A stretch of DNA of 64,000 nt from Viscum album (taxonomy: Eukaryota; Streptophyta; Magnoliopsida; Santalales; Viscaceae). The stretch is from the NCBI GenBank assembly GCA_963277665.1, contig OY728153.1, positions 270,604,250 through 270,668,249 on the forward strand, written 5' to 3'. Positions 1 through 10,948 of this stretch are shown piece after piece (within the stretch, counting starts at the first letter, position 1; the number at the start of each line of letters is the position of its first letter). The notes beneath the pieces are model-generated. The model did not search any database and was not told the DNA's origin. It was given only the letters and a program-made list of their open reading frames with translations. A program made the position numbers and the translations under genes.

Positions 1-1642
1 TACTTCCGTTCAATATGATATGAAAATGGAAACACCCTTTACGCTTATGTACAGCCTACCGTCTCCATAAACGGTGTTTTCCATTTCATATAACTTTCTA
101 TTATACATATTTATGTTATGAATATATGTGATACATAAATAATGTTTTTATTATTTAAGAAATTATATTATTATATAAGTGATATGATTAATAATAACAC
201 GTTGAAACACATATGATAAAGAAAGCGTTTATTACCCAAAATGATATTCTAAAATGGAAATTAATATTAAATGGGTAATATAAAGTCATAAATGAATAAA
301 GTATGATATAATAAATATAAATATGGTTCTGGTATAATTTATTAACATTCTATGGTCATTATACATGAAGATAAATGTACCCTCTACTAAAGAAAAGTAC
401 AAGGTAAGGGTTAATTAATTAATCTCATTATTATCTGAGATGGTTTATGTGTACATTTTTATTGGGACATATTTATTATCCATGTCCCAGTTTCATTAAA
501 TAGTTTCCAAAAGGATTATTTTTAACAAACTCTTTAAAAAAACATCATTTTAAGTGGTTTAAATATTTCTTCTTCTAAATCATTCTCATTAATGTACATG
601 TTTTCAATATGGTTTTAAGGATTTATTTATATGGACATGAATGTTTTAAAATGTAAATCCTTTACAAAGTTTCAGCATGGTATGGGACACTTTGATCACA
701 AAATGTCTTTTAAATGTATTCCTTTCTAAATTTCTTGACTTTTAAATGATTTTCTGAAATTTGGATATTTCTCCTAAAGAGTTTTACTGATCATTTTAAA
801 CTATTTCAACATCCTTTAGTTGATACTATTCATGATTGAGGTTAATTTATTATAATACAATGTTCTATATTGTATTGAATGAGTTTTGATATCTCTGACT
901 ATGGATGTTTTATTTTTATACCATTCATGGTTTATGGTTGAAGTATTTACATTTTTTATGCTTATTTTTATAGAATGTTTATGTTCTATTTCACCCTTTT
1001 CATATGAGGAATGCATTGTAATTAGTATGTTATGATCGAGGCCGGGTATTTCCCCTCAATGCATCAGTAGGTCTCACGAGACAAATTAGTGTCTTGTCAC
1101 AAGTCCTTGACAAGATTTTTATTTGTTTTCTTGGTATGAGGCCATGAATATGTGGTTATGATATACAACATTATGCATTCCCTTGTTATGAAATTTGTTA
1201 TTACATGTGATTATTCGACTAGTAGAATAACCATGTGCATGTTTGTATGGTAATGTTTGATTTATTTATTCCATATTATGTTTATGTTTATGTTTAAATG
1301 TATGTTGTTTTTATTACACATATTGCCTTAAATGTTCATAGATACAACTAAATTATTTACCCTTACTGATTATCTGAGATCACCCATTTGTTATGTTTTT
1401 TCCCAGGATTACAAGAAGTGTATTATGATTGATATGCATAATTAATCTTTGGAAATAATGGCGTTCTCAACGGATTATTTATGTTGTGTTTTATTTTTGA
1501 ATGCGTAATGTAACATTCATGTATATAATCTATTTTTCAAGGCTGCTAAACTGATCATTCTTTTGATACATGATTCCCTATAATCATGCAAATGTATTAA
1601 AATAATGCACTGTCTCTATGCTTCTGGGGTCGGGGCGTTACA
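1..1642 (+). repeat. Family A LTR, copy 1 (3' part only)
   Basis: This is the downstream 1.64 kb of an A LTR whose start lies outside the window. It aligns without major gaps to 6341-7988 and about 13427-15076. It begins inside the third hairpin module (15-95) and ends with GGGGCGTTACA, followed by a degenerate priming site. Short reading frames here are not conserved between the three copies and are not genes. Confidence 0.85.
15..95 (+). promoter_or_regulatory. Hairpin module, third of the LTR triplet (A copy 1)
   Basis: The core at 55-76 reads CTACCGTCTCCATAAACGGTG, in which ACCGT and ACGGT can pair. It sits inside an outer imperfect inverted repeat: ATATGAAAATGGAAACACC on the left and GGTGTTTTCCATTTCATAT on the right. 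The same module recurs in the A, B, C and F LTRs. Its function is unknown; an RNA or DNA structural role is inferred. Confidence 0.6.
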
Positions 1643-1644
1643 GT

Positions 1645-1656
1645 TGGTGTCATATG
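1645..1656 (+). other. Degenerate primer-binding site, A copy 1
   Basis: TGGTGTCATATG starts two bases after the LTR end. It is a mutated form of the TGGTATCAGAGG found at the same place in copy 2 (7991), which is complementary to the 3' end of initiator-Met tRNA. Confidence 0.7.
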
Positions 1657-2169
1657 ACGTTTATTAACAACATTAGAAATAGATTTAGAAAGAAAAGATT
1701 AGGTATTATAATCCTAATATAGGCATTGAAGATAAGTATAGAAGAACCCCTGGAATTTTGGCAATGGTCACGTATTACCTAGTATTTTACCTAAGATGAT
1801 ATTTATAGAATGAAAATTACCTTGATTATTTGGTTTTCATTAATAAGATGTGTTTTCACCCTATGACTTATGGTATTAGTTAATGGAGGAAACTAGAAGG
1901 AATTAGATTTACATTGCATTTGTTCGAAAATCTATTAATTTTGAGCAACAAAATTGGATAATGACTGGAGAGAAAGATATTTTGATTATTCCAAATTAAT
2001 TATCCAGATATATGATTAACAATGTGATTTTTGATGACATTCATAAAAAATTGCGTAAGAGGAAGATGAACATTTATAAATGATCAAATTTTAAGAATCG
2101 TAGAGGAAATAAGATTCAGCTTCCTACATGTCAAGAGTAGGGAAAGAAGAACATTGAGGAACATCAAAA

Positions 2170-2550
2170 ATGGAGGGGAAAATGTGATCTCTATAGAAAA
2201 AGGGTCATAGAGTGACCAATTTTAATAGAGTTCATTGTTTCATTTGTGGAAATCATGGGCATTACCCAACTCAACGCCTAGAACAAGGAATATACCTCTA
2301 AACCAAGGAAGTACAAATTCCATGGAAACCATTAAATTTGAAGGTTTGAAGTATTTATATGTTTGGATTCAAGAATTATGAATAATTGAATTATATAACG
2401 AGTAATCGGTTTATGTTTTTTGCTATGGATTTTCATGAATATGTCGAATAGTTATAATGGACATGAAAATTGATTTATGGGTAAGAAAAAGGTTTCCACT
2501 ATACAATGCTTTAACTACAAGGAGATATGACACTATCTTAATCAATATCT
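2170..2550 (+). pseudogene. Gag (nucleocapsid) remnant with three decayed CCHC zinc knuckles
   Basis: Two adjacent knuckles are read in one frame. The first (about 2181-2222) has the spacing C-x2-C-x4-H-x4-C with the second Cys changed to Tyr and the last to Phe. The second (about 2235-2276) starts C-F-I-C-G-N-H-G-H and has its last Cys changed to Arg. A third knuckle (about 2506-2550) keeps C-F-N and H-Y-L-N-Q, but has Cys to Tyr changes and a stop. Upstream sequence (about 1880-2170) reads in pieces like a basic gag C-terminal half with frameshifts and stops. The equivalent block in the second internal region (about 8530-8930) is more damaged. The role would have been RNA packaging in the virus-like particle. 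Plant gag proteins with several knuckles exist, but I cannot assign a clade. Confidence 0.6.
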
Positions 2551-4807
2551 CAATTATCAAATGCATATACCCCAAAATCCACTATTGGGTCATAATTATG
2601 ATTATGCTTCTACCATAGATGGAGGTGAATGATTAATGTGCTTATGTTGGGATTGAATAATTATATTATTTGAGTATTGTATCAATGAAGTACTGCAAAT
2701 ATGAATTATGAAAATAAATAAGGATTATACTGTAGTACTATTTCATTGAGGATTTGAGAATTTATTGTAATATTAAAAGCGACTCATTAGAAAGTTAATA
2801 ATTTTTGAAAATATATATTTGAGGTAAAGATAAACCCTAATATGGTTCTGATACAGAGGTAGTGATTTTGGAATAAGATATTATTGATTTGGATAAATTA
2901 TATTGAATATTGTTTACTACCTTGTAACTAATTATTATTTTTTATTCCATCATAGTTGGAGTTTACAAATTTTTTTGACTTAAGGAGTATATCTAGTATT
3001 CTATGAGGAATAATGGAGGATGAACTTATTAAATAAGGTCTTATGGTAATTCAAGGCATTACCATGTTTTAAGAAACTACATGATGAAGGTATTCACATG
3101 TTATTATTTGAAAAAATAGATCTTCATTATGATTACCTACCATATAAATTTTCAGACTGTGAGTTTGGAAACAAGTATTTTGGAAAAGTCTAATGGTTGG
3201 AATGGAGTAAGTTGAGCAATTTTTATTTTGTATTAGGTTAAAGTATAATTTATTGGAATCTCTGACCTATCCTTTTGGATTTTAGTAAACATATAGAGGA
3301 TTAAATAAATACTTATGGACCTTATGATTTATCAAATTTTCTTTTGGAGTAAAAAAATCATTTTTGAAAATTAATTTCCTTGTGTAAGGGATGAAGTGAA
3401 AATAGATCAAAGCGCAACCAAACGATGAGATTATGATTATGACAGATAATGAAATCCTGTATTTTTTCTTGAGTTCTTATCTAGATAGTAAATTAATCCA
3501 TCCTCTTAAAAAACAGTATCTAAAAAATGAGTTATCCTAATACCTTATGTTTTGTTGAAATGATGATACTTTAAATCATTATCGATTGATGTATTTGAGG
3601 CCCTAAATTTTAGATTTATTGTTCAATTGTTTGTCATTGATGACATCAATCACTCTCTATAAATATTTATTTTTCCCATAAAATTATTTTTCTATAATTG
3701 TCACTAATGTTCTCATATTCGAAACACTAATTTGGTGGTGACTTTTTCATTTCCCTTTCCCTCCTATTAAGACAAATTCTAGTAACACTATTTCTGATGT
3801 GGGTTTTCCACAAAAGTACTTTATATTTTCAATCATTTATTTTTGAAGAACAATTTCAAATTGTGAGGACACAATTTTTTGAAGGATGGTATAATGTTAC
3901 AACACAAAATTTCATATTACGTTATCCTTTTAAAGTAATTCAATAGCTTGCACCACATGCAACATTGAGTTTGAGCGCACCACGACTTACCAAACTAGCC
4001 GTTCAAAAAGTGGTTTTGAATTTTATTAACTAAAATTTTAATATTATATACTCCATATAATTTTAACATCCATATTATGTGTTTCTTATACATAGTAAAG
4101 AGATAAATTCAATTTTTTATTAAAAGAAGTATTTTTAAAAAATTCAGTTTTCTTCCATTTAATGGAGGGCCCTTTTTAAATCCAATATTTGAACCATTTT
4201 TATATTAAATTTGATGTAATTAAATTTAAATATATAATCAGGACATAAAAATTTAGTTTGGATAAATTTTTGGTACTACTATGATAAATTTTATATTTTG
4301 ATTAATTGTTAAAAATTACTAAATTTTAATTGAAAAAACTTTTTTAATCTAAATAATTTATTGTTTTAAATTATACCTTTGAGTAGTTTTATTGTATAAT
4401 TATTTTATTTTTACCATTTAATCCAATGTTGGTCATTGGAATTAATTTCACTTTTTAAATATAAATAAACACATATCAATCTTCTGGTAGTTTTTACTTC
4501 TTAAAAACCAGCCTTCTGGTTTTGACAACGAAAATTAATTTTAAATTAATTTTTCAACTTCTGTATTTTGAATTTTGAAAAAATGAGTCCACATTTGGAA
4601 AAAGGAGGTCCAAATTGTTTAAATTGGTATCTTTTATGTTCAGAAATTATGAATAGTAACTTCAGTAAATATTTAATTTACCATGGTTAAAGGGTAAATA
4701 TGGTAAATAAGGGTAAAAAATAATATTATAATAATATTAAATTACACTAACATGTGTCCAAAACCTATTTGATTATAAGTTTCCAACCATGGTCATCAAT
4801 GGGTTTA

Positions 4808-4818
4808 TTTTGGGACCC
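4808..4818 (+). promoter_or_regulatory. Conserved U3 block TTTTGGGACCC
   Basis: This 11-mer lies about 820 bp upstream of the TATA box. It recurs at 11866-11876 in LTR copy 3 and, on the - strand, at about 40252-40262 in the C 5' LTR. Conservation in otherwise drifting U3 sequence suggests a binding site. That role is inference. Confidence 0.4.
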
Positions 4819-5635
4819 GAGGGAGCCAATTGTAAGTGAAAATCAAACTTTTTAAATATTAATTTAAACATAAGGAAAATATAACATAAACATACATCTT
4901 TTAGTAAAAAACATTTTATATGAGGTTACATAATTTATCTCTTCAACTATAAATATTAATTAGAAATATAAAACTATTATATAAATCATGTTATTTTAAT
5001 TATATTTTTTATAAATTAAATAATTGAATTTATTTATGGAATAATAATAATGCACTATTTTTCTTATTAATGAAAGAATCAAATAAATGACATTATAAAT
5101 ATTAAAATAAATTTAAATTCAAACTCTTTATACCATCCATGAATATTATGGGTGAATATGACATGTTATAGAGTATTCAATTTTTTTTTTTAAGTAATAT
5201 AGTTGTTATGACTTTCACAAAAAGCAAATACTAAATAGTGTCAAAATTTACATAAATGAATTTTGAAAACAAATACTATTTTATTAAGTGATATAATATT
5301 AAAAAAAAAGGATCGACCAAATTACTTAAATAATTTTATATATTTCATTAATAAACCACTTGAGTTTCTCTTTTCAGTTTAGAGTTGTTTATTAACCATA
5401 TAGTGTAAGAATACAAGAAGACACGGTAAAAGTTAAACTATTTAACCAAGAGTTAATTCTAAACGATAAGTTTAATATGGTGAACAAAACTTGTCTAAAA
5501 CCTATTGGTTTAGAGTTTTTTGACATATTCCCATATTAAACTTGAAATAAATTAATTTGGAACTATTATAAACCATTTATGATTTTAAAATAAATTAATA
5601 TTTCAGGCTTTTCCAAAAGTGTCCCACATCTGTCT

Positions 5636-5643
5636 TATAAAAG
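5636..5643 (+). promoter_or_regulatory. LTR TATA box (A copy 2)
   Basis: TATAAAAG is followed by a pyrimidine-rich leader. The same arrangement is found at 12699-12706, 56115-56122 and, on the - strand, at 39796-39803 and 22697-22704. It marks the U3/R boundary region of each LTR. Confidence 0.7.
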
Positions 5644-5965
5644 GGTACATCCCTTCCCTTAAATTCACACCTCCAAATCCATTTCGATCGGCCAAACAAT
5701 GCTCAAATCTCCCCAAAACTACCCTAAATTCATCCAATGTTCCTTAAATGGATCCTAATTCCAACCTATGGAGTCCTTCTGTTCAAATCAAAAGGAAGGA
5801 ACCGAAGAATATGTTATTTCTTCATCAACTCTTTCAATGTTTTTTTATTCTTCCACTTCCTATTTCTTTTTAGTTTCCAAAACAAAATAATAAATTCATT
5901 ACCATATACATATTGATATGTTTTCATAAATATGGTTCAACCATATTCATTATTTTATCCATCCT

Positions 5966-6445
5966 ATGAATTAAAAAGTCACCATATGTGCGTACGTACA
6001 TCTTACAGTCTCCACGTCGTGGTGTAGTTTCTTATTCAATACTTCATTATTTGGATGGGTATAATAGTGAGTAAAATTTATGTAAATAATAAATATAAAA
6101 TGTCAATTAATTAATATATATATATATAATATACCATCCAATTACATCAAATTTCAGCATGAATAGAATGAAATTGTCGATCGTGCGTACGTACAGCTTA
6201 CCGTCTCCACGACGCAATGATATTCATTTCCATGTTCACCATTCAATGATGATTATAAAAATATATATAAGTATGTAATATATGGAATAATAATTCTAAT
6301 ATATATATGTATATACATATTTATATATATCTCATTCTCATACCTCCGTTCAATATGATATGAAGACGGAAACAACATTTATGCATACGTACAGTATACT
6401 GTCTCCATAAACTGTGTTTTCCATTTCATATAACTATCTATTATA
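5966..6445 (+). promoter_or_regulatory. Triplet of hairpin modules, A copy 2
   Basis: Three related modules have cores at 6003-6024, 6197-6214 and 6395-6416, spaced 194 and 201 bp apart. Each has a GTACGT-type motif, then a TTACCGTCTCCA-like core, and each is flanked by arms that can pair (for example ATGAATTAAAAAGTCACC with GGTGTAGTTTCTTATTCA). The sequence between modules is low-complexity TA-rich DNA. The triplet begins about 330 bp after the TATA box, so it would be inside the transcript. Confidence 0.65.
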
Positions 6446-7990
6446 CATATTTATATTATGAATATATGTGATAAAAAATAATTTTTTACATTTTGGAATA
6501 AATTAAATCATTATATAAGTGATATGATTAAGAATAACCAGTTAAAATAAGTATGATAAAGAAAGCAATTATTACCTAAAATGTTATTTTAAAATGGAAA
6601 TTATTATTAAATGGGTAGTATAAATTAAAAAATGAATCAAGTATTATATAATAAATACGAATATGGTTATGGTATAATTTTATAACATACTATTTCCGTT
6701 ATACATGAGGTTTAAGTATACCCTCGACCAATGGAAAGTACAATGTAAGGGTAAATTCCTCAATGTCGTTGTTATCTGAGATTGTTTATGTGTATGTTTT
6801 TACTAGGAAATATTTATTATCCATGTTCATGTTTCATAAAATAGTTTTCAAAATTATTCAATTTAATAGTATCTTTAACTAAAACAACATTTGAAATGGT
6901 TTAAATATTTATTCTTCTAAATCATTCTCATTAATGTCCATGTTTTCCAAATAGTTTTAAGGATTTATTTATATGAACATGAATGTTTTAAAAAGGTAAT
7001 TTCATTCAATATTTTCCAAGTGGAATGAGAAAATTTGATTCAAAAATTTCTTCAAAATATCTTCCATATTAAATTTTGTGACATTAAAATGATTTCATGA
7101 AAATGGATATTTGTCTCTAAAATTTTTACTAATCATTTTCAACTATGTCAAAATCCTTTAATAGATATTATTCATAATTGAGGTTTATTTATAATAATAC
7201 AATGTTAAATATTCTATTGAATGAGTTATGATATGTTTTACTGTGGATGTGCTATTTTTATACCTTTCATGGTTTACGGTTTAAGTGTTGAAATTTCATA
7301 TGATAGATTTAATACAAATGTATATGTTATGTTTCACCCTTTTCATATGAGGAATTCATTGGACTTAGTATCTGAAGGGAGGGGCCTGCAATATCCCCTC
7401 GATGTATCAGTATGGATCATGAGGCAAATTAGTGTCTTCGCACAAGGCCTTGAAAAAAAAATTATTTGTAGTCTTTGCAATAATCCTTGACTATGTGGTT
7501 ATGATGTCTGGAATTATGCAATCCCTCGTTATAAAATTAGTTATTATATGTGATTATTTGACTAGTAGAATATCCATGTGCATGTTTATATTTTATTTTT
7601 TTATTTATTTTTCCATATTATGTTAATTTTTATGTTTAAAAGGATGTTGTTTTTATTACATGTCTTGCCTTAAAAGTTTATTGCTTTTTCTAAATTATTT
7701 ACCCTTACTGAGCATCTGAGCTCACCCCTTTCTGATGTTTTGTTTTCCCATGATTTCAAAAAAGTGTATTATGATTGATATGTAGGGTTAAGATAGGGGA
7801 ATAATGGCATTCTCAATGGATTATTTATGTTGTGTTTTATGTTTGAATTTGTAATGTAACGTTCATTTATGTAATCTATTTTCCATGAATGCTAAAATGA
7901 TCGGTCTTTTGGGACATGACTCTTTGTAATCATTCCAATGTCAGAAAGTAATTCACCGGATCTAGGATTCTGGGGTCAGTGTGTTACAGT

Positions 7991-8002
7991 TGGTATCAGA
8001 GG
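7991..8002 (+). other. Primer-binding site, A copy 2 (initiator-Met tRNA)
   Basis: TGGTATCAGAGG begins two bases after the GTTACA end of the LTR. It matches the well-known plant Ty3/gypsy priming site complementary to the 3' end of initiator-Met tRNA, apart from the last base or so. Confidence 0.88.
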
Positions 8003-9620
8003 AAGTTTAGGAACATCCTTATAAATATATATAGAAAACATATATTAGGGATCATGACCCTAATATATACTTTGAGGATAAGTATAGAAGGACCCCATGG
8101 ATGTTTATTAATGATCATGGATAAACTAGGATTAAACCTAAGATGTTATAGATTGAAAGAAACTTTCCTTAATTATGTGGTTTTCTTTAATGATATGTGT
8201 TTCTCACACTGTTCTTTCTGGTCTAAGTTAATGGAGGAAACCAGAAGGAATTGGATTAACATTGAGATTTTTTTGGAAAATATGGTGATTTTGAGAAACA
8301 AAATTTGATAATGACGGGAGAGAAAGATATTTCAATTATGAAAAATCAGTTATCAAGATGTATGATTAACAATGTGATATTTTATGACATTACTAACACA
8401 TTGCATAAGAGAAAGATGAACGTGTATAAATGTTCAAAATTTAGCAAGCATAGAGGAAAGAAGATTTGGCTTCCTACATGTCAAGAGGAAAGATAGAAGA
8501 ACTGTGATGAATATCTCAAATGGAGGGGAAGATGTTATCCTTGCTAGAAAAAAGGTAATAGAGTGACCAATTTTTATGGAGTTCAATGTCTCGTATTTGA
8601 AAATCATGGCCATTGCCCAGCTTAATTCCCAGACATAATAATCTACCTATAAACCAAGGAAGGACATATTCCATGCCAACCATTAAATTTCATGGATTGA
8701 AGTATTTATATATTTTAATCCAAGAATTATGGATAAGTGAATTATATAAAGAATATTTAGTTAATGTTTTTCACTAAGGATTTTCAAGAATTTATTGAAT
8801 AGTTATAATGGACATGAAAATTGATTTATGGTTAATAAGAAGGTTTCCAATGTACAATTCTTCAACTATAATGGGATGAGACACTATGTGAATCAATGTA
8901 TCAAATAAATAAAGAAATATACCTCAAAATCCACTATTGGATCATAATCAAGATTATTCTTCTACCACATATGGAGTGGAATGATTAATGTGGTTATGCT
9001 GGGATTGGAAAATTATGTCATTTGAGTATTGTTTTAATGAAGTAATGGTTATATGGATTATGGAAATAAATAAATAATTTAATAAATTACTATTTCATTG
9101 AGGATTCGGGATTATATTGTACCTTGAAAAGTGACTCAATATCAACTTGAATGTTTTTAAAAATACACAGTTGAGGGAAAGATAAACCTTAATATAGTTC
9201 TGATACTAAGGTAGTGATTTTGGAATAAGAAATTATTGATTTGGATAAATTATATTGAATATTATTAACAACCCTGCAACTAATTAATTGTTTGTTTATT
9301 CTTTCATTGTTGGAGTTTACACCATTTTTTTATTTAAGGAGTATATCCGTAAGTCTATAAGAAATAAGAGATCATGAATGTATTCAATAAGCTTTTATGG
9401 TAATTCAATGTGTTACCATGTTTTACAAAAATACATGATGAAGGAATTCACATGTTATTATATGGAAAAATATATCTTCATTATGTTTACCTCCCATATA
9501 AATTTGTATACTGTGAGTTTGGACACAAGTATTTCGGATAAGTCTAAAGGTTGGAATTGAGTAAGTTGAGCATTAATATATTGTATATGGTTAAATTATA
9601 ATTTATTGGATATAATGAAC

Positions 9621-10306
9621 TCCTCCAATGGCCCGAAAGCCTTGATTTTTTTTACTGATGTTTGATAATCCACCTTTCAAGGGGTGAGGTGGAACCCTTA
9701 CAAGACCTGTAGGCATAAGTATTACATGGCACATAGGCCGGATAGGAATTCATTTCTCGTAGGATTAAAACATTACATACTACCTAGACTAACTACTTGG
9801 AACTTCCCCTCCCTAGTATCGTCATCCAGAAATCAGCTCCCCACCTCCGCATGGAAGTTTGGCTAGGCATTCTCGTGCATGCACATGCTTCTCACGATGG
9901 CAGGTGTCATACCCTCTCATTATTGCAATCCGTTTAGCTTCTGCTATGAACGCTCCTTAATCATCCTCCTTGTAAAGCTTGTTCCTTGTAGGTTGTCTGG
10001 TTTGCATCTGCAATTTTAAGGGGTCCTGATAGCCTTGAGGTGGCCCGAATGTCTTACTAACCTGAAGGCCCGGGTGTCCCAAAGGCCTTAAAGTACTCGA
10101 GGACTAAATCGGTGGCCCGAAGGCCCAAATAGGGGTATATTCCGGGCTGTTACAGTTCCAAATAGTACTTGCTAAAGTTCTCGCTACAGTACCTGCTACA
10201 GTACTACTACAATACCCTGAAATTATGCCTCCACCTGGATTTGATCCCGGGTCACTTGGATGCACTTATGGAGTCTTTACCAAACGGGTTAAGTCTTATG
10301 TGTGAT
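9621..10306 (+). mobile_element. Unclassified ~690-bp insertion in internal region 2
   Basis: The sequence is absent from the matching place in internal region 1 (about 3258). It is flanked by imperfect direct repeats, AATGAAC (9614-9620) and AATGACC (10309-10315), as expected for an old target-site duplication. It is much richer in GC than its surroundings. It contains several GGCCCGAAG/GGCCCGAAT repeats (about 9630, 10041, 10112), a cluster of CTACAGTAC/GCTACAGTA repeats (about 10180-10215), and GATTTGATCCCGGGTCA (about 10239), which resembles a tRNA-like B-box region. No coding capacity was recognised. It could be a solo fragment of another LTR element or a non-autonomous element. Confidence 0.55.
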
Positions 10307-10935
10307 ACAATGACCTGAAATTTTGGATTTTATTAAACATATATATGATTAAGGAAATTCTTATGGACTTTATGATTTATCAAATGTGCTTTAGGCGTAT
10401 CAGAAAATCATTTTTTAACATTAATTTCATAGTGTAAGGGATAAAGTGAAAATATATTGAAGCGCTATCAAAATAATGAGATTATGATTATGACAGGTAA
10501 TGAAATAATGTATTTTTGCTTGAGTTCTTATCTAGATAGTAAATTAATCCATATTATTAAAAAAAATATTACCTAAAAATGTGTTATCCTAATACCATAT
10601 GTTTTGTTGAACCGATGATACTTTAAATCATCATAGATTGATGAATATGAGGCCCCCAATATTACATTTTTTGTTCACTTGTTTTTTGATTGATGAACTC
10701 AATAAATCCCTATAAATATTTGTGTTTTCCCTCAAATCATGTGTCTATAATTCCCACCAACATTCTTTTATTTGAACCCCACATTTGGTGGTGTTGTTTT
10801 CATTTCTCTTTCACTCTTATTAAGACTATATTTTAGTAACCCTGTTTCCGATATGGGTTTTCCACAAATATATTTTCAATTTTAAACCTTTTATTTTTGA
10901 AGAAAAATATCTGATTTTGAGGACACAATTTATTG

Positions 10936-10948
10936 AAAGAGGGGAGGA
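10936..10948 (+). other. Polypurine tract before A LTR copy 3
   Basis: AAAGAGGGGAGGA directly precedes the TGTAACACCC start of the LTR. This is the position and composition expected for the plus-strand primer. Confidence 0.85.

Larger units (their letters stand above)
1643..3894 (+). mobile_element. Family A internal region 1, non-coding with gag remnant
   Basis: This 2.25-kb region lies between the end of LTR 1 and the start of LTR 2. It aligns along its length with 7989-10948 apart from the extra insertion there. The only recognisable protein trace is the zinc-knuckle block near 2170-2550. No protease, RT, RNase H, integrase or chromodomain motif was seen in any frame. The rest is AT-rich with many stops. 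It ends in GAAGGATGGTATAA, a decayed purine tract just before the TGTTAC start of LTR 2. Confidence 0.75.
3895..7988 (+). repeat. Family A LTR, copy 2 (complete, 4094 bp)
   Basis: It starts TGTTACAACAC at 3895 after a decayed purine tract and ends GTGTTACA at 7988, two bases before a near-perfect priming site. It carries a TATAAAAG box at 5636-5643, a pyrimidine-rich leader after it (about 5645-5790), three hairpin modules (5966-6040, 6161-6230, 6355-6445) and a long AT-rich 3' half. It serves both as 3' LTR of the first unit and 5' LTR of the second. Frames at 7221-7626 are not kept open in the other LTR copies and are rejected as genes. Confidence 0.88.
7989..10948 (+). mobile_element. Family A internal region 2, non-coding, with a 690-bp insertion
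   Basis: This is the second copy of the A internal region. It contains the same decayed zinc-knuckle block (about 8530-8930, with extra stops and cysteine losses) and no pol. Removal of the insertion at about 9621-10306 gives about 2.27 kb, the same size as internal region 1. Frames at 7979-8496 partly follow the old gag frame in fragments, but no single frame is continuous. Confidence 0.75.

Noticed and set aside
10238..10262. SINE or tRNA gene from the B-box-like sequence
   Set aside because: No A box at the right distance and no cloverleaf could be drawn; recorded only as a tRNA-like patch within the insertion.
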